Shown: positions 12,206 through 21,730 of the stretch, one piece after another
Numbering within the stretch: the stretch's first letter is position 1
Layout of the letters: each line of letters begins with the position of its first letter
Assembly: GCA_022494885.1 (NCBI GenBank)
Contig: JAGVSM010002431.1
Coordinates: forward strand, 1-64,000
Length of the DNA: 64,000 bases
Origin: Micrasema longulum
Taxonomy: Eukaryota; Arthropoda; Insecta; Trichoptera; Brachycentridae
Direction of reading: 5' to 3'
The notes under the pieces: model-generated
The model's input: only the letters and a program-made list of their open reading frames with translations
Told to the model about the DNA's origin: nothing
Databases searched by the model: none
Program-made: the position numbers and the translations under genes

Positions 12206-15200
12206 TTAGAATTCAGCATTCTCAAAAGGATGGTACTTGTGACCCGCTCCACTGAAAAAATAAAATAATGCATAATTATAATAAAATGTAGAGTAAAAAA
12301 TATTACCAATTTATCAGGAAGTATTTATTCTAATTTTCTAAGAAAATAAAATTATCTTTTGTACTTACTCAGTCATGGGGCAAATTCTTCCATTACAATC
12401 AAATGTATCAATGAGTTTCAAGTCATCACTGGTCAACTTGAATCCGAAGACATCCATATTCTGGGCAATGCGTGACTTAGTCACAGATTTCGGGATGACA
12501 ACATGTCCACGGTCAATTTGATATCTAAAACAACAAAAAAAAATAAGCTTGCACGCCCCTATAGGTTATAAAAAAACTGAACACCTACAAATAATGCTGG
12601 GTTGCTTAATTCACAACTTTTTAAACAATATTTTATTTTCAATTTATGTTAGCCTCCAAATATAATAATAGTTTTGCTATCCTCACTTCTGTTTTTAATT
12701 AGAAAACAAACAAAAAAGCCAAACATTTTAATAAATGTCATTAAATATTCGTATATAATCACTTACCGACTTTTCTATGTCTACCGGTTTCGAGACGTAC
12801 CCGTCTCTTCGTCAGGACACCAATTAAACCAACATGTAAAGACGGGTACATCTCAAAACCGGTAGACATAGAAAAGTCGGTAAGTGGTTAAATACAAATA
12901 TTTAATAATATTTATATATGTTTCAATTAAATTCATATTATCGAACAGTTGTATTTATTTACACAATTATACCTTTATCTTAAATATTTCCGGTTTTTAT
13001 AATCACTTAATGTTTTCAGTGGCCGATATGTTTGCTGATGAAAGTGGCTTTATAAAGATAAAGAAATGTCCTTTAAAAGCATTTTATGAAATAAATAAAA
13101 ACTAGATAGGTAGTTTCACAGATATTAAAAGTATTAACTTTAATCACTTATTCACTAAATAATAGAAAGACATAGTATGATTTTTATTAATGTGTTGGAA
13201 GTTGAAATAACAAAATGTTAAAATTGTTTATTTCACATTTATCAAACATAGTATGTATTAGTTTGGTTAATGAGCACAGTAAATAGATATCTAGGTTAAA
13301 AACAGGATAAAGTAACATTATACTTGTTTGATAAATAATATGGAAGTTATGGCATAGGCACATAATATATATATTTGATCATAATTATGTAAGGTTCATT
13401 TGACTAAAAGACTAGAGTAAAAAACATAATTCCCAAAAGGAGACTAGTTTAAAATTATGTTTGTCATTTACATTGTTTTGGGTAAGGTCATAATTATAAT
13501 GGTTTTATTACCTGATAACAATCTGGGCGGGGGTTTTTTTATATTTCTCCGCAAGAGATTTCAGTTTAGGGTCATCAAGGAGTTGAGGATCTTCAGGTTT
13601 AGCCCATGGCCTGTCTGGAGAACCCAGTGGACTGTAGGCAGTAATGATGATTCCATTATCTTTGCAGAACTTGGACAGTTTGATTTGATTGAGGTAAGGG
13701 TGGCATTCGACCTGGTAGAAAAATTAATAATCGAATATTGCATTAAAAATATTAATCGGGACAGATTTGTATTCAGCGTGTATGGTAAACCCTGTCACCT
13801 CCGAAACCACGATGATCGGTATGAGCACAAAGATATAATGAAAAAGATACTTTAGAAGCGTTTCAAAACTAAAAAAAATAATAATTAAAAAAATCGAATG
13901 GTTGCTTACTTCAAAACAGGAGTGCAAAGGGGGGCAGCTAGCTCTGCACTCTGCAGAAGAAAGCAACCATTTTTTTTTAAATGTTAATTAAAAAAATTTG
14001 GGACTTCCAAATTTTTATTTTTTAATATGTTAATATGCTGTCTAGCTCATACCAATCATTGTGGTTTCGGATGTGACAGGGTTTACCAACAAGGAAAGAC
14101 TTTTAAAAAAAAGTTGCCATAAATACACAGTTTTATGCGAATGGAAAAGAAAATTATATACAAATTATAAACATGCTTTAAAATGCTTAAAAGCAATCAT
14201 CTATAAAAAGGAACTAAGCAAAAGTTATATGAAAAAACTGGATTTAAGTAACTATAACAAATAATTCACTTATGGTTTTTAGCCACGAGAGTCATCCAAA
14301 TGTAAATCTCCAACTTAAGGGTGTCAATATTGAGAGAATGAAACAGTTTAGGTACTTGGGTAGTATCACACATCTGGACCCCGACACAGATAAAATGCAG
14401 AATAGAAGCAGCCCGAACAGCATTTAACAAAATGAAAAATCTTCTTTGTCTCGATAATATAAACCTTAAGCTGAGACAATGAATGGTCAAATGTTATATA
14501 TGGTCTGTCTTACTGTACGGTGTGGAGGCATGGACTCTTAAAGTAAATACTATAAACCGCCTTGAAGCATTTGAAATGTGGATTCACTGTCGAATGTTAA
14601 GAATATCTTGGACCGATATGATAACCAACAATGAAGTATTACATAGGAGCCAATACATATAGAGAACTATTCACCACCGTTACGCTCCGTAAGATATCAT
14701 ATTTTGGCCATGTGCTAAGAGGTGATAATTATGACATATTTCAGCTTGTCATGAAGGGGAAGAACGAGGGACGTAGTGGGGTCGGAAGCAAACAGCTTTC
14801 ATAGCTTAGAAACGTCCAAGCAAACATGGGTAACTAAATTTTGAACCAGTTCAAAAAGACGGTTCGAAGTTCAAACACTTTGAGCTGTTGAGCTGCATCT
14901 CAAACGTCTAATAGGCGGCTCACAGCTCACAGCGGTTAATTGTGAGTTTCTTTCGAATTGTGCGTGTACGCCATGCTTCAGGTCAGCTGAGTCAGCACTT
15001 TAGAGGTGATTTGGTGAACCATACAGCTGTTTTGCGCCTGAGTTCGCGACTCGCGACAGTCGCGTAAAATAATTTGAGCTGATCTGCGGGCCGGTTCCAA
15101 ACTCCAGCTCAAGTATTTGAGCTGCGAGCTGACCTGCAGCTCAAAAAATAATCTTGAGTTACCCGTGCCTACTGTGGAGGAGCTGTTTCGAACTGCTCAG

Positions 15201-18200
15201 GATAGGGAAGCTTTCTCCCAAGTGGTCGTCAACGTCAGGGGGATCCAATATGACACGTGAAGAAGAAGATCAAATAATTAATAATAGTAAAATAAATTTT
15301 ACTCATAACAAACAAAAGTAAAAGATAAAACTATTGTCTATAAATAAGAACACGTAGTACAAGTGTTTGTAAAAATAAGATAACAGTAATATAAATATCA
15401 GAATTTTATATAATATCAACCTTTTCAAAAATGCACAGCATAAACTTTCGTTTTGTTTTGATTTTGAAAATATTAATAATTATATTGCATTACCTGGTTG
15501 GTGACAGGCTTGATGGTTGCGATTTCAAATATTCTCTTCATCTGAGCTACATTGAAATTAGAGATACCAATGCTGCGAACTAGACCAGCGGTCACCAAAG
15601 TTTCCATGGCTTTCCACGTGTCTACGAAATCAACATCAGAAAACTGTACTTTGTCTCCAACTCTAGGGAATAAATCCCCTTGTTCTTCCTGAAAATAATT
15701 GTACGTAAAAATTTATTGAAATAATATTTAATGGGATTTAAATTACATTTATAAGTAGGAACTGTAAGATTACCTTGAATCCAAATGGCCAATGGATTAG
15801 GTACAAGTCCAAATACTTAAGGCCAAGATCCTCCAGAGTTTTTTTGCACATTGGCAAGACTAAGTCGGGGCGGTGGAAAGTGTTCCATAATTTTGAGGTG
15901 ATAAATAAGTCTTCCCTATAAAAATATATTATTTTCAGTTATGCATCTTTTATTTATTTATACACAATCGCCAAAAAAAAGAATTTAAAGTTACAGTAGT
16001 GCCCGACTTTTGAAAAAATTACTGATACCGGTGTGTAAAAACATTGAAATAAATTATTGTTATGTATTGCGTAATTGGTAAGGTTAGTTTTGGTATTCAT
16101 ATTAGATTGAAAAAAACTGATATGAATTGTTTTTACGTCAGTGTTTTTGATTGATTGAACAGCTTTAGAATATGTAAATATTTGATTTATTATACAATCA
16201 GGGCTCCGATTACAATGGGAAGTTAACAGAGTTATCTTTGACTGTCTATAAAGGAAAAACCGATATTTGTGTACGAAAATGAGTATATTTGCATAAACAT
16301 TAAATGTATCTTCGTCAGTAACCTATAATTGAACATGTTTAGAAGAAAAAATGGTATGCCTATTCGACTTTTCATACAAAAAACTTAATTTTACTTTGTA
16401 GATAAAAATAGAAGGATAAATGTTAACTTCCCATTGTAATCGGGGCCCTGGTAACACTTGATTTTGCCAGCTAGAAATGGGAATATTTTTCAAAACAGAA
16501 ACATCTTTCTAAGCAGCATATAATATTGTTATTATTATACAATCATTTCGCTATCTACCTAGGGTGCATAGGGCAATGTATTTATACTACAATTGCAGCA
16601 TATCTCAATAATTTTTGTTACATAGATGATCAGTTTTACATTTCAGGTGCCAGTCCAGGTACAATAAAATATTGCAGCCTAGCATTTATTGCAAAAACAC
16701 CTTTTTCAAATATATATTTAATGTTAACTGGGCATTTGAACCCGAGACCTTTCGCTTAGTAGGCAAACGCGCTGACCATTAGACAATGAGGCCGACATAT
16801 AAGAATACATAAAATATTATTTATTGACAACAATTAAAACCATTTTAGTTAATGCTAAATGAGTCACATATTCCAAACATCATTGATGTTTTAAATATTA
16901 TGAAATACTTATAAACTATCTTTATAAGCCTGGCGCACAGATAACACCTTTGGTTGATATTAAATTTATTTCTAATTAAATGTTCTTAATTATATAATAA
17001 AACTGAAAAATAATTATTAATTTATCTTGGTAAAAAACAGATAAGCACATGGTTATATTATGTAATTTGATAATTGATGTAATTTAAAGCATGATAATCA
17101 ACTGATATATTTGATAAAAAATAAACTGTTAAAGTGTTGAGCAAATATTAAACATAATTTACAAAGTAGATAAAAGCATTTATGTCCAGAGCATTTTAAA
17201 TTGTGTGATAACACAATTTAAAATGCTCAAACAACACAAAAAAATATTATCGATTTATTTAAACACTTTATATATATATATTTATATATACAGTATTTAT
17301 ACATAAATATAAAGTTGGGTATATTTTTAAGGTAATTTCTTCTTACCTACCCAAACCGTTTGATTTGGGAAAAAATGTGGTAAATATAAAAATATGGTAG
17401 TATAATATCATTTTGTTTTATTGAAGAAAATATAAAAATAAATTATTAAAAAAAAAATACTATGAGGAATGGAAGGGGTAAAAGTGGGAAAGAACAAAGA
17501 AGAGAAAAGAAAAAACTCAAATAGCAAGTATATACATCTAGTACAAAAAACAAAATAAATCTCACTAAATAAATACACATTATTATAAACAGGTTTTTAG
17601 TGCAATTTTGTTAGGATACCGGAAAAAATAAATATATACAATAATGTCAACAGCGTTTTAAAAGTTTTGAGAGAGCTATGGGGTATAATTTAGTAGAGAT
17701 TTTATTAAGATTGACAAGAATTTTTAACAGAGATGAACCTCTATAATAATGGAATATGGAAGGTTTAGACTTTTACGGGCTCATGATCTATCATTGGCTG
17801 GCTAAGTGGTCAATTAACACCCTTATGCACATGTTTGAAAAATCACATTAAAAAAAAAAAATAATACGTAAGTCTAATATTTAAAAAAAAAAAATATATA
17901 TTAAAAAAATGTTTTATGAGAATAAGGCCTACCTTTTAACAACTCCTTTGCTGAGTTTTGTCTTAAGGGCAGCACCAATTTCTTTTTCATTTCCATAAAC
18001 ATGAGCACAATCAATGTGTCTGTAACCCACATCAATAGCAGCTTCAACAGCAGTCTTCACCTCACCGGGAGGAGACTAAATTACAAAATACATTTTTTAA
18101 ATATGTGCAAAATAAAAAACGTTTATTGAGGTCTCACAAACAAGCTTTTCAGCATACAAAAACATCAAGACCCTAAGCTTTTTTTTTCTCTTAGAGATAT

Positions 18201-20942
18201 GGGGCGAAGAGCGGTTTGATAAATAGGTATTTGAATTTAGTTTTTCTGTCACTCTCTCGTAGATGCCTCTCTGGATACTGTGCAAAAAAGACAACCGCAC
18301 GTCGGACTGATTTTGCTTAGCTAAATTGACAATATTGAGGTCTCGTATTCCCGTTTTCCGCATCCTAAAATTGGCCAATTTCGATTTTTTTAAAGAAAGT
18401 ATCAGAATGAAATTTTGTCTGTTGGAAGGTTTTGTTTTGTTTACCATATTTATATAAGTGTCGTACGATTGAAAACGGCAGATAAAACTAGACACGTTTG
18501 GTGGATATCTAGTGTGTAAAAAAAATCGTCGCACTAGTGCCATAATCCAGGGAGAAAATACAGGAATGCGTGTATCTGAAGAAAAGCCCGTCAATCCGGG
18601 CGTGATCTGTCTGCTGCGAGGTGTATGAATATGAAGCAAAGGCGCATCTTAAAACCGAAAAAAAAACGCAAAAAAAACGTATTTAAAAATATATATATAT
18701 ATATACTATCCATTCCATCGTCCAGTCGGCCTCGTGGTATAATGGTCAGCGCATTTGCCCAACATGCAAGAGGTTTCGGGTTCGATTCCCGACATGTTTG
18801 GTAAGAAATATTATTTAAAATGGTGTTTTTACACTAGAATATTTCATAGTCCCTAGAGTGGTACCTGAGGCGTAAGACTGATAACTTTACCTTAGTGCAA
18901 AAAAAATATGATCGAGATACGCTGCGATTGGAGTACCAATGCAGTGCCTTATGCACCATTCGATGCGGAAAGGGAATGATGATGATGATCCATTCCATTC
19001 AACAATAGTAAATCATTTAAATGTTTTTTAAATTAAGTAATAGGTATGTCATGTTTCACCATGATGAAGAAAATAAAGCCCCATTTTATGAACTGACAGC
19101 GCATATATTGAAAGAATACCTAATATAAAAGATTTTGAATGGTCATCAGATACAAAATATTATAAATAAAAATATGTCGGTAAGTATATATATTATTTAA
19201 ACAACATAAATTACGAAACTGTTAAATGGGTCCTCTTTACTTATTTATCTACCGTACATTCACGGAGACTGGACCGCTGGGCACGCACACACCACGAGCC
19301 CACTGCGTGATACGTGATATCGCATGATTGGCCCATTTCACACCACGGCAAAAATCTACACGGCATGATAAAATAAAATACGGTGGATTGATATTTATTG
19401 TTTAACAATTCATGGTGTACGCAATAATCAGTACACCATGAAACCGAATAATCTCCAGTCGATTTTCTTTTGCAGGATTTTTACCCGAGATTACTCGCTA
19501 ATTCAAATAATGATTTTCGTAAAATTATCATTAAAATCTCTTTTGTTAAGTTTTACTATATTATTTTAATCGGGTTGTGGTCCCGTGGCTAGTGTAGTGA
19601 CTCACGGATCGGAGGTCCGAGGTTTGAACCCACTCTACCCCAACTTGATTGCCATTTTCTAATAGTGGGTTATTCACAACTCATTGAAAATGGTCACCAA
19701 AATTGAAATATTTGGGTAAATTATGAGAAAGCTAATATTTTATTTTTTTAAATATATCAACCGAGGCGTTTTTATTTATATTTTTATTAAAGTCATTAAC
19801 TTTAGAGTTTTATAAAAAAACGAAAAATATAAATATTAACAAATTAACGTTATTAATATTATTTATTATTATTATAAATATTATTAATAAGGTGCTAACG
19901 AATCTAATAAATGTCAATCGACTATATTTTTTCCGTGCCGTTCAGGTTAAGATGATATGTGTGAAATAGGCTATTCTCCGTCGGGTATCAGGTTATTCGA
20001 TATCACGCGGCTGGTTTGTGTATTTGGAAATTCTTGTAATAATGAACAGACTTTAGGACTTTTGCCAAATACGTAAGGTTTTTTTTCGATTTATGTATAT
20101 AATGACTGAACATTAATAATACAATTTGAACAGATGAAGGATAAACTAAAAAAATACCCACAAAACTAATAAGAGCACAAGTTATACTGTCGTTCCAAGA
20201 GAAGGCAATAATCAACATTTTATGTAAATGCAAACGGATAAATATCCGGTTATAATATAAAAGATCGTCGGCCTCGTGTTGTAGTGGTCAGCGCGTTTAC
20301 CTACCATGCAAGAGGTCTTTTAACACTAGAATATTTCATAATCCCTGGACTGGCACCTGAAGCGTAAGACTGATCATCTTTCCTTCATGTTACAAAAAAA
20401 TATTAAGATACGCTGCAATTGTTGTACCAGTGCAGTGCTCTATGCACCATTAGGTGCGGAAAGGGAATGAAGACGATGTATTTGGTATTTTTTTACCGTC
20501 TAAATTTATCAAATGTTTATTTATTTTTAAAAAATTATATGTATTTATTAGAGTAAGTCGTTTAGAATGATTACAATTATTTATTAGATGGCATTAAAAA
20601 AAAAAATAACACTTTTTAATTTTTTTTTGCTAGATACTGCCTTTTTGCTTGGAGCGGCAAAATATAAATGCGTAACTATGATTTATTACGCATTTAAATG
20701 CGTAAATACTTTTGAACCACGCACACATTCACAAAAATAAAAACGAGCATAAGAATCCAACCAGGATGTTTCTATAATTGGGTACGCGTTTGTATTTTTA
20801 GTAGGTATGTCTAGTACCGACTAATTTAAAAACTACAAATAATGATTTTTAAATAGGTTAGTTTTACCTTCCATGTTCCTAATCCCAAAATTGGAATCTC
20901 ATGACCATTGTTGAACTTGAGATTTGGAACTGAAGCAGCCAT
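12206..20942 (-). CDS. Aldo-keto reductase (AKR1-type, NADPH-dependent)
   Basis: A cytosolic reductase of carbonyls such as aldehydes or sugars, using NADPH on a TIM-barrel fold. Exons in transcript order: 20868-20942, 17933-18075, 15774-15915, 15494-15688, 13512-13711, 12369-12524 and 12206-12251. All junctions are GT-AG, and the joined frame is 957 nt (318 aa plus stop), the normal AKR length. The catalytic tetrad is complete: Asp47 and Tyr52 in [14 protein letters not shown], Lys81 in SKLW, and His114 in LIHWP. Further signatures are GLGTWK near the N-terminus, [24 protein letters not shown] and the [13 protein letters not shown] cofactor-binding loop. The C-terminus is [12 protein letters not shown]. 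The body resembles AKR1A/AKR1B enzymes, but the substrate cannot be read from sequence. A TTTATT (AATAAA on the coding strand) lies at 12032. Introns carry many transposons but no exon is broken. Confidence 0.95.
12760..12890. mobile_element. Inverted pair of Penelope-like terminal (pLTR) fragments
   Basis: A near palindrome in an AKR intron. The - strand copy (about 12826 down to 12765) contains a complete hammerhead core. The + strand copy (about 12836-12888) shares gacgggtac, accggtagacatagaaaag and tcggtaagtgg but has lost the CTGACGA segment. The same sequence, with the same core, is found at 45036-45110 next to a GIY-YIG endonuclease fragment of Penelope type. That link, rather than local coding content, is the basis for calling this a Penelope terminus. 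Confidence 0.62.
12778..12819 (-). ncRNA. Hammerhead ribozyme motif (minimal type)
   Basis: On the - strand this reads TGTC, CTGACGA, a 6-bp stem II (GAGACG / CGTCTC) closed by a 4-nt loop, GAAA, a CCGG stem III, TA, then GACA. TGTC pairs with GACA as stem I, and cleavage would follow the TA. The CTGANGA and GAAA core boxes are intact. Stem III is only a CCGG palindrome, as in hammerheads that act as dimers. Penelope-like elements are known to carry such motifs. Activity is inferred, not shown. Confidence 0.65.
13788..14083. mobile_element. TA-flanked foldback MITE, copy 1 (296 bp)
   Basis: The terminal inverted repeat begins AACCCTGTCACCTCCGAAAC at 13788, and its complement ends at 14083. 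TA sits outside each end (13786-13787, 14084-14085). A second, inner inverted repeat (aatggttgcttacttc ... gaaagcaaccatt) makes it a long foldback. The sister copy at 49061 has the same ends and inner arms. It is non-coding, and the TA target suggests Tc1/mariner-type mobilisation. Confidence 0.8.
14265..15255 (+). pseudogene. LINE (RTE-like) 3' end, broken, in an AKR intron
   Basis: The C-terminal part of a non-LTR retrotransposon reverse transcriptase, in shifted frames. It shows [16 protein letters not shown] near 14322, AWTLK and [12 protein letters not shown] near 14530-14585, and [15 protein letters not shown] near 14599. After an insertion at 14825-15167 it resumes with [19 protein letters not shown] near 15171 and stops. 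The FRYLGSI and [17 protein letters not shown] blocks are typical of this LINE group. Stops and indels throughout make it dead. Confidence 0.72.
14825..15167. mobile_element. hAT-like MITE (343 bp) inside the LINE fragment
   Basis: The ends are CATGGGTAACT and AGTTACCCGTG, an inverted pair starting with CA as in hAT elements. The interior is full of GAGCTG/AGCTCA words and is GC-richer than its surroundings. It splits a LINE reading block that continues on both sides. No matching 8-bp target duplication could be found, so the superfamily is tentative. Confidence 0.55.
16199..16450. mobile_element. MITE with 29-bp inverted ends (252 bp)
   Basis: It begins CAGGGCTCCGATTACAATGG and ends with the complement of CAGGGCCCCGATTACAATGG; the match continues into gaagttaaca. 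It is non-coding. A diverged copy of the same end and interior (cagggtccgtattctaatgg, ...gcatgttcaattacaggtta) lies at about 31968-32200. No target duplication was recognised. Confidence 0.7.
16555..16797 (-). repeat. SINE-1 family copy, reverse orientation
   Basis: Read on the - strand this starts with a tRNA-like head (gtcggcctcattgtctaatgg, box B GGTCTCGGGTTC) and runs through the SINE-1 body to tgccctatgcaccc. It matches 18727-18988. A 16-bp segment near 16700 is unlike other copies. Confidence 0.65.
17735..17822 (+). repeat. Foldback element, single-arm fragment
   Basis: One arm only of the foldback family: ataatggaatatggaaggtttagac, gggctcatgatctatcattg and gctggctaagtgg. It follows an AT-rich tract and lies in an AKR intron. 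Confidence 0.5.
18097..18639 (-). other. Unrecognised 180-codon open frame in AKR intron 1
   Basis: An open frame of 180 codons on the same strand as the AKR gene. It is richer in G+C and in CG dinucleotides than the flanking intron. The product would be basic ([22 protein letters not shown]) with no domain I recognise, no signal peptide and no membrane span. It has no neighbours of similar character and no splice context. It may be a scrap of a mobile element or chance. No function is claimed. Confidence 0.2.
18727..18988 (+). repeat. SINE-1, best complete copy (tRNA-derived)
   Basis: The head is tRNA-like (ggcctcgtggtataatggtc, box A; GGGTTCGATTCCCGACA, box B). It is followed by a roughly 170-bp body (tacactagaatatttcatag, ...gtaagactgataac, ...gcagtgccttatgcaccatt) and a (GAT)n tail at 18977-18988. 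Copies or fragments lie at 5660, 16555(-), 20272, 42712(-), 43515 and 51385(-). Box A and box B imply an internal RNA polymerase III promoter. Confidence 0.8.
19572..19700 (+). repeat. SINE-3 family copy (tRNA-like head)
   Basis: It reads gttgtggtcccgtggctagtg (box A-like) and gaggtttgaacccactc (box B), then tgattgccattttctaata and a tail. Related sequence lies at 5880(-) and 30555(+). Confidence 0.55.
20272..20477 (+). repeat. SINE-1 copy with internal deletion
   Basis: The head is gtcggcctcgtgttgtagtg...ccatgcaagaggtc. The box-B half is then missing, and the body resumes at aacactagaatatttcataa and runs to accattaggtgcggaaaggg. It lies in AKR intron 1. Confidence 0.65.
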
Positions 20943-21730
20943 TTCGGATAATATGAATTTGTATCAAATACTATAAAACGAAAACCCAACAGAGTTGGAA
21001 ACTTGGAAACACGGAACAGTCGGAAACCGGAATCGGAATGCGAAGTTTGGACGATTGCGCCTTAATTTATTGATCAACAATGTGGCGAAGTGGTAGTCAG
21101 CATTGCCACTTCCATCATGCGAAAATCGGTAGATACAGAAAAATAAATCGGTAGATTTCTGTAGATTCATTGTCCTTCGGGCGGGGGGAGTGGGGGAAAG
21201 GGGGATGTAATAAAATTTCCCTACCTTTTTTCATTACGAAATTTCGCCGAACATGGAATGTGGATTTTATAAAATCAAACCAAATGGCGGCCACGTTGGA
21301 TTAATAGCTGACGCTTGCCTGACGCACGGAGAGTTGTTGTTGGATTCGATATCCAGTGAGATCACAATTATTTACGTAAATTTTTACATTTTTCGTAATT
21401 TTAAGTTTATTGATAAAATAATAACTATTATTCACTGAAAAAGATTACTACATTTAAGCAGAAAATTGTTGAGCTGCTGATATTCCATTTAGTAAAACAG
21501 AAACTATTAAATTATGAAAAGAAATTACATAATTTTAATTCGTCAACTTTGAAAATAACCGGAAATCACTATTTACCAATACTAAGCAATCAACGTGTAC
21601 GACCGAAGGATAAGTAGTAATAACAAACAGATGGCAGAAAAAGAAGCTTTCTGAGAAAACAGAAAAAAGTTAGTATTAAGTCCATTCATTTATAAGTGGA
21701 TTGCCCATATTGGGAACGAATAGATACATA
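20943..21730. other. AKR 5' flank with hAT-like end and G-rich tract
   Basis: The region immediately upstream of the AKR start. It holds a possible hAT-type end (CAGCATTGCCA at 21098) with repeated aatcggtaga words (21124-21160) and a G-rich run at 21179-21204. No promoter motif could be assigned. Confidence 0.35.
21179..21204 (+). other. G-quadruplex-type G-run
   Basis: Four G-runs (3, 6, 5 and 5 G) separated by 1-3 other bases in otherwise AT-rich DNA. By the usual pattern this could fold as a quadruplex. It sits about 240 bp upstream of the AKR start codon. Confidence 0.6.

Noticed and set aside
13457..13855. 132-codon + strand open frame
   Set aside because: It is the antisense of AKR exon 5 and adjoining intron and MITE.
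18727..18800. Functional tRNA genes at 18727, 20272, 35570, 42910 and 54990
   Set aside because: Box A and B are present but the stems do not pair as a cloverleaf, and each is followed by a repeated non-tRNA body. They are SINE heads.
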